A stretch of DNA of 53,501 nt from Acidimicrobiaceae bacterium. Its GTDB lineage: Bacteria; Actinomycetota; Acidimicrobiia; Acidimicrobiales; Ilumatobacteraceae. A program made the position numbers and the translations under genes. How positions within the stretch are numbered: position 1 is the stretch's first letter; each line of letters opens with the position of its first letter. Location: contig JAAXJF010000079.1 of assembly GCA_012269985.1 (NCBI GenBank), forward strand, positions 1 to 53,501. Reading direction: 5' to 3'. The notes beneath the pieces were generated by a model, which made no database searches, was not told the DNA's origin, and was given only the letters and a program-made list of their open reading frames with translations. Positions 25,302 through 34,744 of this stretch are shown in pieces.

Positions 25302-26906
25302 TCACTCGAGATGTTCGAGTTCGTTGTTGTTCCACATTTCGACGAGACGGAACTTTTGAATTTTCCCCGATCCGGTAAGGGGAAACTCGCTGGTCGTAAA
25401 CCAACTGGCTGGGGTCTTGTGGGGTGCGAGATGTTCGCGTACCCATGCGCGAAGTTCAGCAACTGGCGGGGACGCGTCAGGGGTTGGTCGTATAACTGCA
25501 CCAACGGTTTCACCCCATTTGTCGTCGGGAAGACCGATCACTGCGACCTCACCGACCGAGGGGTGACGGAACAACACCTCCTCGATCTCTTTCGGATAGA
25601 TGTTTTCGCCCCCGCGAATGATCATGTCTTTGATTCGGCCAACGATGTAGCAATACCCGCGCTCGTCCATCGAACAGATATCACCTGAGTGCAGCCACCC
25701 GTCAGAGTCGATGGTTTCTTCTGTCGCTTCAGGATTGTCGTTATAGCCCAGCATGTTGAGATATCCGCGAGTACAAAATTCTCCGGGCTCACCGATGGGG
25801 ACCGTATTCCCATCCGGATCGACGATCTTGATTTCAACGTGGGGGAGTGCAGTACCGAGGCTGTTCGCTTTGTCGTCGACGCCGTCATCAGGTCGCGTCA
25901 TTGTTGCGACGGGCGACATCTCTGTCTGGCCGAAGACAATGGTTAGTTTCGCCCCGACCTCGCGTTCGAAACGCTCGACGAGGGCTGCGGGCACTGTAGA
26001 TCCCCCCGAGGTAATCGTCTTCAACGCGGAGAGGTCACGGTCTTTGAACGTTGGGTGCTCCATCATTGCGATGAGCATCGTCGGGACACCACCGCCGAGG
26101 GTGACGCCGTACTTTTCGAATGTATCGAGCACGTGGCCGGGCTCGAATTCCTCGATGATCACAATCGTCAGCATTCGTGTACCAGCGGCGAGCACGGCCA
26201 ACACAGATCCGCCGGTGTGAAAGAGCGGCATCGCTCCCAACATGACGTCGCCCGGCTTGCTCCCATTGCGAAGGGTGCTGTGCAGCGCATTGGTAACGAT
26301 CCCTCTGTGATGCAGGCTCGCCCCTTTCGGGAAGCCGGTCGTTCCCGAGGTGTACTGAATCATGACGAGGTCGCCCGGGTCGGGGTTTGGTAGCGGTGTT
26401 GTTGACGACCTTGCATGTTGAGCGACAGAGGTGAGCTCACCCAACGAAGACACCTCACGAACCGACGGGCACCGTTCCATGAGTTGCTCAGCAATGCTCA
26501 TGAGATTGCGGCCGCGGTAGCTGGTCGATGCGATTACACCCACCGATGTCGACTGGTTGAAGACGTACGCCGCTTCGTCTTCAAGGAGATTTGGGTTCAC
26601 AGTAACTATCACCATTCCGGCGAGAGCGATTGCGTACTCGGCAATGACCCACTCAGGAAGATTCTGTGCCCAGATCGCAATGCGGCTGCCGGGTTCAAAC
26701 CGTTCAACCAGATCACGAGCCACAGCCTCTGCATCTGAGAGCAATTCGGCGAACGTCCATGTCGCTCCCGTGTTGGATGCAACCAGCGCAGGTTGATCCG
26801 GACGCTCAGATGCGGCGCGTCGGAGGACATCGCCAAGAGTGAGATCAAGGATTGCAGGCTCGCTCGGGCCAATGGTGTGGCTCATCGTGAGTGGTGGAGT
26901 TGTCAT
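25302..26906 (-). CDS. AMP-forming acyl-CoA synthetase
   Basis: A 534-aa ANL-superfamily ligase that activates a carboxylic acid through an acyl-AMP to acyl-CoA. Complete motif set: P-loop 'YTSGTTGFPKGA', 'FGQTEMSP', 'GEFCTRGYLNMLGY', 'GWLHSGDICSMDERGYCYIVGR' with hinge 'KDMIIRGGENIYPKEIEE', and catalytic Lys in 'LTGSGKIQKF'. AAAGGATG precedes ATG 26906. It is the natural intact comparison for the TAG-interrupted synthetase at 16336-17904. It lies between an enoyl-CoA hydratase and an amidotransferase in one operon. Confidence 0.93.
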   Translation of the reverse strand: MTTPPLTMSHTIGPSEPAILDLTLGDVLRRAASERPDQPALVASNTGATWTFAELLSDAEAVARDLVERFEPGSRIAIWAQNLPEWVIAEYAIALAGMVIVTVNPNLLEDEAAYVFNQSTSVGVIASTSYRGRNLMSIAEQLMERCPSVREVSSLGELTSVAQHARSSTTPLPNPDPGDLVMIQYTSGTTGFPKGASLHHRGIVTNALHSTLRNGSKPGDVMLGAMPLFHTGGSVLAVLAAGTRMLTIVIIEEFEPGHVLDTFEKYGVTLGGGVPTMLIAMMEHPTFKDRDLSALKTITSGGSTVPAALVERFEREVGAKLTIVFGQTEMSPVATMTRPDDGVDDKANSLGTALPHVEIKIVDPDGNTVPIGEPGEFCTRGYLNMLGYNDNPEATEETIDSDGWLHSGDICSMDERGYCYIVGRIKDMIIRGGENIYPKEIEEVLFRHPSVGEVAVIGLPDDKWGETVGAVIRPTPDASPPVAELRAWVREHLAPHKTPASWFTTSEFPLTGSGKIQKFRLVEMWNNNELEHLE

Positions 26907-26941
26907 GGAGTCATCCTTTCGGTGTTATCGCCAGTCATCAT

Positions 26942-27802
26942 CTATCGAGATGATCCTCGTTCGCCGTAATCACCGAATGGCCGATCACGTTCTCGAACAG
27001 CTTCTCGAAAGCCGACATCTTCTGAGCGAGCGACGAAGTCTTTTCCTTCTTGGCTGTGCCGAGCGACTCCATCGAAGAGAGTTCCGAGCCGTCGAGACGC
27101 CGGCGGGTCATACATATGGTCAGCGACCGCATTGAGCGATCTCGTAATCATTTCGAGTTGGTTGGTTGGCACTTGAGCGATTCGTGTTGCGAGTGCCCAT
27201 GCGTTGTCGGCGAGGTCATCATCGGCTGAGACCTGAAGGACGAGACCCATATCAAGGGCCATTTGGGCGGTGATCTCGTCGCCGGTGAGCATGTAGCGGC
27301 GCGCCTGTTGCAGCCCCATTCGAGCAACCCATGTCCACGGCGCTTCAGGGATGCCCCACACCCGAGATGGCGGGTAGCCAAATCGCGCTGATTCTCCTGC
27401 GATGATCATGTGAGCGTTGAAGACAATGTTGCTGCCCCCGGCGATACACCAGCCGTTCACCGCTGCAATCGTGGGCTTTATCGAGTCGTGCAACTTTGCC
27501 CAGGTCACCGCGAATTCGCCGATCATATGAAGGTCAGATGCTGAGTCCCACGCCCGGGAGTTTTCGGCCTGTTCATCATCTGCCTGCTCACCAGTCGCCC
27601 AGCCAAGGTCGTATCCGGCGCAAAACGCTGGGCCCTCGGCGTTGAGTAGGAGCACGCGAATACTGTCATCGTGCTGAGCCGAATCGATTGCGTCTGCGAG
27701 CTCATCTCGAAGCTGTGGAGTGATGGTGTTGTATTCGACGGGACGACACAGCGTCATGGTTCTCACGCCTGCATCATCAGTTATCCGAACGGCATCCCCC
27801 AT
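26942..27802 (-). CDS. enoyl-CoA hydratase/isomerase (crotonase family)
   Basis: A 286-aa crotonase-fold enzyme with oxyanion-hole segments 'EGPAFCAGYDLGWA' and 'VNGWCIAGGSNIVF' and the later 'YPPSRVWGIPEAPWTW' region. It is first in a minus-strand operon with the acyl-CoA synthetase 35 bp downstream, which suggests activation and beta-oxidation-like processing of one acid. Stop codon TAG at a natural end. Confidence 0.88.
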   Translation of the reverse strand: MGDAVRITDDAGVRTMTLCRPVEYNTITPQLRDELADAIDSAQHDDSIRVLLLNAEGPAFCAGYDLGWATGEQADDEQAENSRAWDSASDLHMIGEFAVTWAKLHDSIKPTIAAVNGWCIAGGSNIVFNAHMIIAGESARFGYPPSRVWGIPEAPWTWVARMGLQQARRYMLTGDEITAQMALDMGLVLQVSADDDLADNAWALATRIAQVPTNQLEMITRSLNAVADHMYDPPASRRLGTLFDGVARHSQEGKDFVARSEDVGFREAVRERDRPFGDYGERGSSR

Positions 27803-27885
27803 AACTCCCCCTCAGCCGAGTTGCTAACGAGACGGTAGCAAAGCGACATTCGATGGGCGGCTTTGGCATGCTCCGTTTGAAGTGT

Positions 27886-27897
27886 GCGAGCGCTCGC
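27886..27897. promoter_or_regulatory. 12-bp palindrome in the divergent promoter region
   Basis: GCGAGCGCTCGC is a perfect palindrome in the 130-bp space between the divergent enoyl-CoA hydratase and monooxygenase genes, 36 bp before the monooxygenase start. It could be an operator; no cognate regulator is adjacent. Confidence 0.3.
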
Positions 27898-27932
27898 CGT
27901 CTAGCGTTTGATGACATAGGAAGGGGAATCAA

Positions 27933-29564
27933 TTGAGCGAAGTCATGTCACATCCTGAATCTGCAGAGCACAGAGAAGTCATTGTGATTGGCGCCGGCGT
28001 CGCCGGAATTTACGCGCTGCACCGCCTTCGAAATCTTGGCGTCGACGCTCTGGTGATCGAAGCCGGAGATGACCTCGGTGGCACCTGGTACTGGAATCGA
28101 TATCCGGGGTGCCGCTTTGACTCTGAGAGCTATTCGTATGGCTACTCGTTTTCAAAAGAACTGCTTGATGAGTGGCACTGGAAAGAGCGATTTTCTCCCC
28201 AGCCTGAAAACCTGAAGTATCTCCAATACGTCGTCGAGAAGTTCGCGCTTCGCGATGGCATGCGCTTCAACACACCGTTGGAAAAAGCCGTATGGGATGA
28301 CGAGGCCAACCGCTGGACTCTGCATCTTGGTGGTGGCGAGGTCATGACCTGCGATCTCTTGTTGCCAGCGATTGGTCTTCTCTCCGCGCCGACGCTTCCG
28401 AGATACGAGGGTCAGCAAGACTTCACCGGACAGTCGTTTCACACCTATCACTGGCCGAAAGAGCCAATTGATATGTCAGAACTACGAGTTGCCATTGTTG
28501 GAACTGGCGCAACCGGCGTGCAAATCATTCCCGCCATTGCAGAGAATGTGAAGTCGCTGCATGTGTTCCAACGGCGCCCAAATTGGTGCGCTCCACTCAA
28601 GAACGGACCTATCAGCGACGAGGAGATGGCCGATATCCGCACTCGGTATGACGAGATATTTGCTCGTTGCGCAGAGACTCCCGGCGGATTCATGCACGGT
28701 CCGATCGATGGCTCGTTCCACGACGCAACCGAGCAAGAGCGGTATGAATTTTGGGACGACCTGTACGACAAGCCGGGGTTTGGCATCTGGTTGGCCAACT
28801 ACCGAGAAGTCTTGATGGAAGAAGATGCGAACGCCGAGTTCTCATCGTTTATCGCAGACAAGATTCGTGAGCGAGTGAATGATCCGGTGATTGCAGAGAA
28901 ACTCATTCCGAAGGATCACGGCTTCGGAGTGCAGCGAGTGCCGATGGAGACGAATTACTACGAGGCGTATAACCGCGACAATGTGACGCTCGTCGATATT
29001 TCGGAGCAGCCAATTGACCGAATCGTTCCGGAGGGCATCAAGACCTCGGCAGATACCTACGAGTTCGACCTCATCATTTATGCAACCGGGTTTGATGCCA
29101 TTACGGGGGCGTTTGACCGCATTGAATTCATCGGTCAAAACGGTCGGCGACTGAGAGATGAGTGGGAGAAAGGGCCACGGACCTACCTCGGGGTGCAAGT
29201 TGAGGGGTTCCCGAATCTCGTCATGCTCGCTGGCCCCCAAGGCGCATCGGTGTCGACCAACTTCCCACGGGCCATTGAGACTTCTGTTGAGTGGGCGTCG
29301 GATCTCGTCGAACATATGCGTGCCGAGGGATTACGTCGGGTCGAGTGCACCAAAGAAGCACAAGATGCGTGGGTTGTTGAAATCGAAGAGCTCTACGGCA
29401 TGGTGCTGCTGCGAAACGCAAAGAGTTGGTTCACCGGGTACAACTCAAACGTCGATGGACACGACATCAAGCGCCACATGATCTATAACGGAGGCGCACC
29501 TCGCTATCGCCGTCGGCTCGACAAAGTGGTTGCAAACGATTACGACGGCTTCGTGCTGACGTAG
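27933..29564 (+). CDS. Baeyer-Villiger-type flavin monooxygenase
   Basis: A 543-aa FAD- and NADPH-dependent monooxygenase. The FAD Rossmann motif GAGVAGIYALHRL is followed by the Baeyer-Villiger fingerprint 'FTGQSFHTYHWP' and the NADPH Rossmann motif 'GTGATGVQIIPAIAE'; 'IYATGFDAITGAFDRI' is the ATG(F) motif. These enzymes turn ketones into esters or lactones, for example cyclic ketones in steroid or terpene degradation. The start is TTG 27933 with GGAAGGGG upstream (ATG 27945 possible). Stop codon TAG. It lies 19 bp before selA but is functionally unrelated to selenocysteine. Confidence 0.92.
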   Translation: MSEVMSHPESAEHREVIVIGAGVAGIYALHRLRNLGVDALVIEAGDDLGGTWYWNRYPGCRFDSESYSYGYSFSKELLDEWHWKERFSPQPENLKYLQYVVEKFALRDGMRFNTPLEKAVWDDEANRWTLHLGGGEVMTCDLLLPAIGLLSAPTLPRYEGQQDFTGQSFHTYHWPKEPIDMSELRVAIVGTGATGVQIIPAIAENVKSLHVFQRRPNWCAPLKNGPISDEEMADIRTRYDEIFARCAETPGGFMHGPIDGSFHDATEQERYEFWDDLYDKPGFGIWLANYREVLMEEDANAEFSSFIADKIRERVNDPVIAEKLIPKDHGFGVQRVPMETNYYEAYNRDNVTLVDISEQPIDRIVPEGIKTSADTYEFDLIIYATGFDAITGAFDRIEFIGQNGRRLRDEWEKGPRTYLGVQVEGFPNLVMLAGPQGASVSTNFPRAIETSVEWASDLVEHMRAEGLRRVECTKEAQDAWVVEIEELYGMVLLRNAKSWFTGYNSNVDGHDIKRHMIYNGGAPRYRRRLDKVVANDYDGFVLT

Positions 29565-29583
29565 ATCACACTGGCTGCAACCG

Positions 29584-30894
29584 ATGACAGAAGGCGGAAC
29601 ACATCAACGGCCTCCATCGGTGGACGCTCTCGCCCGCTCACTTGCCGGTCAATTTGAACTTCCGCACGCCGTGCTGGTCGACTGTGCTCGACATGCAGTT
29701 GACCAGCAGCCTGATGACTATGAGGAAGCGGCCCGACTACTTGCAGAGCAGTTGTACTCCTCGTTGATTGGTGAGGTCATTAATGCGACGGGCGTGCTGT
29801 TGCATACAAACCTTGGACGGGCGCCGTATCCAACTCAACCGAGTTCGCGGGCAACCTCAGTTGAATTCGACCTTCTCGACGGAGTTCGGGGCTCGCGTCA
29901 TACGGGGATTGCATCGCTACTTCGGATCTTGACAGGGGCCGAGGACGCGCTTGTCGTCAACAACAACGCATCAGCGGTGCTTCTCGTGCTTTCAGCTCTT
30001 GCTGAGGGTCGCGGGGTGGCAGTCTCCCGTGGCGAAAGTGTTGAAATTGGGGGCGGCTTTCGCGTGCCAGACGTCATGCAGCGATCTGGAGCGCGGCTCG
30101 TCGACGTCGGTACGACCAACCGGACGCGACGCGCTGATTACCAACAAGCTTGCGATGTCGCCGAACACGACATCGCCATGGTGTTAAAGGTGCATCCATC
30201 CAACTTTTCGGTCGAAGGATTTGTCGAAGCTGCGTCGGTGCGAGACCTTGCCGACTTAGAACCAGTACTTGCGGTTGATCTCGGATCAGGCCTCCTCGAC
30301 TCAGAGGCGCCCTGGTTGCCGTCAGACATGCGACCGTTTCCCTCATGGATTACCGATGAGCCCTCGGTGAAGCAAAGTATTGATGATGGCGCCGACATCG
30401 TGATGTTCAGTGGTGACAAGTTGTTGGGAGGGCCACAGTGCGGCATCATTGCCGGTCGCTCAGATCTCATTGAGCGGTGCGCCCGCCACCCATTGATGCG
30501 AGCGCTCCGCCCCGGTCATCACGCGCTCGTTCCTCTTCAGCAGGTGTTGATGTCGTATCTCAACCGAACGGCTACCAACGACATTTTGTTTTGGAAGATG
30601 GCAAGCACGTCACCCAACGATCTCGCAGCTCGCGCAGAACGAGTAGTTGTGCAGGCCGGTCGTGGAGAGGTGCGGGAATCGCTGGCAGTGGTGGGAGCCG
30701 GGGCTGCCCCAGCGGCGACGCTGCCGTCACGTGCCGTCGTCGTGCAGGGTGATCGGTCTGACGAACTTCGCCAGGCACTTCCGTTTCCGGTGATTAGCCG
30801 AGTAGCTGACGGTTACACCTGGATCGATTTGAGGTCGGTTGATCCATCTGACGATGACAACATCGCCCAGGCGCTCGCCGCGCTGGAAGGTTGA
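29584..30894 (+). CDS. selA: L-seryl-tRNA(Sec) selenium transferase
   Basis: A PLP enzyme of 436 aa that converts Ser-tRNA(Sec) to Sec-tRNA(Sec) with selenophosphate. Family landmarks are 'INATGVLLHTNLGRAPY', 'NNNASAVLLVLSAL', 'SRGESVEIGGGFRVPDV', and the PLP-binding Lys279 in 'FSGDKLLGGPQCGII'. It is followed by selB with 1 bp between stop and start, and tRNA-Sec lies just past selB. selD, needed for selenophosphate, is not in the window and must be elsewhere. Confidence 0.96.
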   Translation: MTEGGTHQRPPSVDALARSLAGQFELPHAVLVDCARHAVDQQPDDYEEAARLLAEQLYSSLIGEVINATGVLLHTNLGRAPYPTQPSSRATSVEFDLLDGVRGSRHTGIASLLRILTGAEDALVVNNNASAVLLVLSALAEGRGVAVSRGESVEIGGGFRVPDVMQRSGARLVDVGTTNRTRRADYQQACDVAEHDIAMVLKVHPSNFSVEGFVEAASVRDLADLEPVLAVDLGSGLLDSEAPWLPSDMRPFPSWITDEPSVKQSIDDGADIVMFSGDKLLGGPQCGIIAGRSDLIERCARHPLMRALRPGHHALVPLQQVLMSYLNRTATNDILFWKMASTSPNDLAARAERVVVQAGRGEVRESLAVVGAGAAPAATLPSRAVVVQGDRSDELRQALPFPVISRVADGYTWIDLRSVDPSDDDNIAQALAALEG

Positions 30895-30895
30895 C

Positions 30896-32590
30896 ATGGC
30901 GGTCATCGCCACCGCAGGCCACATCGACCATGGCAAGTCAGCTCTCGTTCGGGCAATGACGGGCATCGAGCCCGATCGATTCGAGGAAGAACGGCGACGG
31001 GGTCTCACGATTGATCTTGGCTTTGGGCACGTCGCCGCGGGAGATGGCACTGTGCTCGACATCGTTGACGTACCAGGTCACGCTGACTACCTGAAGACGA
31101 TGATCGCCGGCATGTCGCACGCTTCGATTGCGTTGCTTGTCATCGATGCAGTCGAGGGATGCCGGGCGCAAACTCGTGAACATCTTGCGGTCATCGATTC
31201 GATCAGGCCGTTAGCCGGAGTTGTTGCGCTGACCCGAGTTGACCTTGTAAGCGCTGACCGCAGAGTAGAGGTTGAGAGAGAAGTTGACGAACTACTTGCC
31301 TCGTCACCTATTTCGTGGTCGCGCCCGCTGTGTACCTCAGCAGTAACCGGAGAGGGCATTGAGGCTCTCGTCGACACGCTTGCGCAAACAGTACGGGAGG
31401 TCGAAGCGAGTGAGCAGACGTTGACTGAGTTGCCGGCACGTTTGTTCGTCGACCGGGTGTTTTCAGTGAGCGGCGCGGGAACCGTGGTGACAGGAACATT
31501 GTCGTCAGGGTCAATATGTACCGGAGACGAGTTCGTTATCGCGGGAACCGTTCAGAGTGTCAGCGTGCGGTCGGTTCAGCGACACGGCACCAACTGCGAC
31601 CACATTGCTGCGGTGAGACGAACGGCTATCAATCTTTCTGGTGTCTCAGCCACCGACTTAGGTCGCGGCGATGTCATCGTTGCCGCAGCACGTTGGATTC
31701 ATACCGATGTTGTTGATGTGCACGTTGAACTCCTTGAAGGAGCAACGATCAGAAATGGCAAGGGCTTTAGCGCTCATATCGGCTCGGCGCGCAGGGATAT
31801 CACTCTTCGCCCTGTCGGAGGCCCCGATGGCGCTCAACGAGGGTGGTTCCGGATGCGTTTCCCGAACGCGTTGCCTCTCGCTCCAAGCGATCGATTTCTG
31901 CTGAGAGACAACGGCTCTGGGGTGGTCGTCGGTGTTGCGACAGTTTCCGATGTCTCACCGGTCGCCGCCCCGTCTCGCGCAACTCCAGACGGCTCGATCA
32001 ACCAGCAACTGATTCATCATGGATGGGTGACCATTGAGCAAGCCGAGCGTCTCACCGGGCGTGTTGTGGAGCCTTACGTTGGGCGATGGACTGCGGCGAA
32101 GAGTGTGATCGATGAGTCGATTGCGACCCTGCGTGAACGTCTCGCTCAGTCGACGATCGAGACAGCGGAGTGCACCGAGGTTGAGCGGGCACTTTTGCAG
32201 ACGATGGAGGGTGTTGTCATCGAACACGGTGCAGCGAGAATCGGTGAATCAGACCCGGCACTCGAGTCCCCACTGGTTGACCGACTACTTGCCGAGGGAG
32301 TCTCCACCGGTCCGATCGAGGTGAGCGATCGAAAGGTTGCTGCTCGACTCGTCCGTCTCGGTGTGCTGGTGAGTCACGACGATGTCTACTTCCATGTTGA
32401 TGTCATCCGAAGTCTTGAACCGATTCTCGAGGTGCTCTGGTCGGCCGACCCAGATGGATTTACGGTGGCAGAACTTCGCGACGCTCTTGGCGTGACCCGC
32501 AAACATGCTCTTCCACTTGCGAATTGTCTCGACCAGATGAGGATCACTCGCCGTGCCGGTGACCGAAGGGTTCGTGGACGTGGTGAATAG
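30896..32590 (+). CDS. selB: selenocysteine-specific elongation factor
   Basis: A 564-aa GTPase that delivers Sec-tRNA(Sec) to the ribosome at UGA codons with a SECIS hairpin. G1 is 'GHIDHGKS' at residues 8-15, G3 'DVPGH', then elongation-factor beta-barrel domains ('RLFVDRVFSVSGAGTVVTGTL') and a C-terminal third made of winged-helix repeats that bind the SECIS RNA. ATG 30896 matches the family start; an upstream frame extension inside selA was rejected. Stop codon TAG. Confidence 0.96.
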   Translation: MAVIATAGHIDHGKSALVRAMTGIEPDRFEEERRRGLTIDLGFGHVAAGDGTVLDIVDVPGHADYLKTMIAGMSHASIALLVIDAVEGCRAQTREHLAVIDSIRPLAGVVALTRVDLVSADRRVEVEREVDELLASSPISWSRPLCTSAVTGEGIEALVDTLAQTVREVEASEQTLTELPARLFVDRVFSVSGAGTVVTGTLSSGSICTGDEFVIAGTVQSVSVRSVQRHGTNCDHIAAVRRTAINLSGVSATDLGRGDVIVAAARWIHTDVVDVHVELLEGATIRNGKGFSAHIGSARRDITLRPVGGPDGAQRGWFRMRFPNALPLAPSDRFLLRDNGSGVVVGVATVSDVSPVAAPSRATPDGSINQQLIHHGWVTIEQAERLTGRVVEPYVGRWTAAKSVIDESIATLRERLAQSTIETAECTEVERALLQTMEGVVIEHGAARIGESDPALESPLVDRLLAEGVSTGPIEVSDRKVAARLVRLGVLVSHDDVYFHVDVIRSLEPILEVLWSADPDGFTVAELRDALGVTRKHALPLANCLDQMRITRRAGDRRVRGRGE

Positions 32591-32597
32591 CGATAAG

Positions 32598-32690
32598 CGG
32601 AGGTGGACGGGAATCGAACCCGCCGGACGGAGTTCATCCGTCCCAACCGTGTTGAAGACGGCGGAGCCCACCAGGCGCTCGGACACCTCC
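32598..32690 (-). tRNA. selC: tRNA-Sec (UCA)
   Basis: A 93-nt tRNA on the minus strand: acceptor GGAGGTG pairs with CACCTCC plus discriminator G, the anticodon loop CTTCAAC carries TCA at complement 32653-32655, a long variable arm GGACGGA/TCCGTCC has 7 bp, and the T-arm holds TTCGATT. Acceptor plus T-stem total 13 pairs (7+6 by my fold), the hallmark of bacterial tRNA-Sec. CCA is not encoded. It is transcribed against selB and the following genes, so its promoter must lie inside the start of the thioredoxin-like gene. Confidence 0.95.
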
Positions 32691-32713
32691 ACTTCGTAGG
32701 GTACCGTTGTCAT

Positions 32714-34174
32714 ATGCCGTCCCCAGCACAAGAACTTTCCTCCACAGATCTCACTGACGGGCTCACTGTCGTCGTGAAACGAGATTGTGAGACCTGTCAG
32801 ATGGTCGAGCCCGTGATCGCGGAGATCGCTTAGGTTCGTCACATCCGGGTGATTTCGCAAGATGATCGGTCATTTCCGGGTTCAGTCGATCGCGAACACG
32901 ACGACGAACTCGCATTCTCTTGGCATCATGACATCGAGACGGTGCCGACGCTCATCAAGGGGAGCTCGCAGTCTGAAGACGAGCGAACGGTCGGCTGGTC
33001 GCAGGCGGAATGGCAGCGGATCACCGGCATTGATTCTTTAGGGGCTGACCTTCCCGTGATGCGGCCCGGGTGCGGTTCAATGAGTGTTGACCCGAATCTC
33101 ATCGACACATTGCGTGCACGTTTTGCAGGTGACGGGCTTGCGGCCCGAGAAGTTGAATTTGCGCAGGCGGAAGACCCGTTTGAAGCGATGTTCGAACGCG
33201 GGTGGACCGATGGGCTTCCGGTTGTTCCTCCCACGCGGGAGCGGGTGTTGCAGATGTTGGAGGGAACGACGCGAGCACCTGATGAGGTGGTTGCGGTCGC
33301 TCCTCCTGACCTCGTCGAACTTACGGTGGAAAAGATCGCAGTGAACGCGGTGATGGCCGGATGCCGCCCCGAGTATCTACCGTGGGTGATCGCTGCGATT
33401 GAGGCCGTGTGCAATGACACGTTCAACATGCATGGTCTTCTTGCAACGACGATGCCGGTGGGGCCGGTGTTGATTTGTAACGGGCCTGGTACGAAGGCCA
33501 TTGGGATGAACTCAGGAATCAATGTGTTCGGTCAAGGAAACCGAGCCAATCTCACTATCGGTCGAGCTGTTCAACTCGTGATCCGAAACGTTGGCGGTGG
33601 CCGTCCAGGTGAAGTCGATCGCGCAACTCACGGAAGTCCTTCGAAGATTTCGTTCTGCTTCGCCGAAGACGAGGCGGGTTCACCATTTCGCCCACTGTCG
33701 GTGCAGCGAGGAATCGACGAAGGTGTTGACGCGATCACCGTGTTTGCCGGCGAGGGCCCAAAATGCATCGTTGACCAACTCGCCCGAACTCCAGAACAAC
33801 TCATTGCGACCCTTGCCGACGCGTTGATGGGGCTTCATCACCGCAAACTCGTCGTTGGATTCGACGTCGTGCTGGTGGTGAGCCCCGATCACTCTCGTAT
33901 CTTCCACGAGGCGAAGTGGAGCGATCCTGAGGTTCTCGAAGCACTGTATGCCGCAACTGCTCGACCTGGTGCTGAACTAGTGAGAGGCGTTGGTGGCATC
34001 GCTGAGGGTGTGCCGGAAGGATTTGGGGAAATACCTTCACTGCCCAAGTTTCGACCCGACGGAATACTTCTGGCCCACGCCGGAGGGGGAGCGGGCTTGT
34101 TCTCTTCGATGATCGGCGGTTGGGTAAACGGAGAGATGGGTAGTGACCCTGTCACCGTCGAGGTTCGTCCATGA
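32714..34174 (+). pseudogene. thioredoxin-like fusion protein interrupted by one in-frame TAG
   Basis: The frame from ATG 32714 encodes a thioredoxin-like domain with redox pair CETC (Cys25, Cys28), meets TAG at codon 40 (32831-32833), then continues without frameshift into the second half of the same domain ('VISQDD', then 'IETVPTLI' with the cis-Pro loop). A larger domain follows (about residues 155-486), with 'DGLPVVPPTRERVLQMLEG', a conserved-looking 'MAGCRPEYLPWVIAAIEA' and a Gly-rich C-terminus; I cannot name its fold or function. A GTG at 32849 could restart translation but would lack the CxxC. Its position between tRNA-Sec and the UGSC selenoprotein suggests it serves that pathway. 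The TAG may be a mutation, an error or a readthrough site. Listed as a pseudogene by default. Confidence 0.75.
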
Positions 34175-34204
34175 TGGTCGGGCCAATCGTCTAGGGTGGT
34201 CGTC

Positions 34205-34726
34205 GTGAGCGAGAATCTTGTCCTCGACCCGACCGCAGAGCGTGCCCCGGCGACGCGCACGCGGCTTGCAAGGCCAGAGTCACTAGATGGTCAGACCATT
34301 GGCCTTCTCGATATCTCGAAGCCACGCGGTGATGTGTTTCTTGATGAGATCGAGCGGCAACTGGTCGAGCGTGGCGCAAAGGTTCAGCGCTACAAAAAGC
34401 CGACGTTTTCAAAACCTGCCCCGGTCGACCTTCGGCACGAGATTGCAACGCAATGCACGCTGGTGATCGAAGCCCTAGCTGATTGAGGCAGTTGCACGTC
34501 GTGCAGTGTGCACGACATCGCTGATCTTGAAAGTCGTGGAGTGCCTGGTGTGTTCGTTGCGTCAAGCGAGTTTGTGAGTGGTGCGGATGCTCAATCTGCA
34601 GCGCTCGGATTTCCCGATGTGGCGCGCATTTTTGTTGAACACCCGATTCAAGACCGCACCGATGACGAAATGCGGGCCATTGCCGCTGGTGTGATTGACT
34701 CGGTCATCAGCGAAATTATCTCCTGA
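34205..34726 (+). CDS. UGSC-motif selenoprotein (UGA decoded as Sec)
   Basis: The frame from GTG 34205 runs to UGA at 34484-34486 and then continues in the same frame to a TGA stop at 34724-34726, giving 173 residues with Sec94. The context is D-U-G-S-C-T-S-C-S-V-H, matching the known UGSC-motif selenoprotein family, in which U-x-x-C is the presumed redox pair; Cys97 and Cys100 are beside it. A SECIS-like hairpin follows the UGA at the expected distance, and selA, selB and tRNA-Sec are adjacent. The rest is a compact alpha/beta protein with 'TIGLLDISKPRGDVFLDEIE' near the start and 'VFVASSEFVSGA', 'GFPDVARIFVEHPIQD' after the Sec. Conventional gene calling would split it in two or end it at the UGA. 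Substrate unknown; redox role inferred. Confidence 0.93.
34498..34516 (+). promoter_or_regulatory. bacterial SECIS-like hairpin
   Basis: GTCGTGCA (34498-34505) and TGCACGAC (34509-34516) form a perfect 8-bp stem with a 3-nt GTG loop (or 6-7 bp with a wider loop). The stem starts 11 nt after the UGA of the UGSC gene, the spacing at which SelB recruits Sec-tRNA in bacteria. It lies inside the coding sequence. Confidence 0.85.
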
Positions 34727-34744
34727 TCTTCCGGCCTCTCTCTG

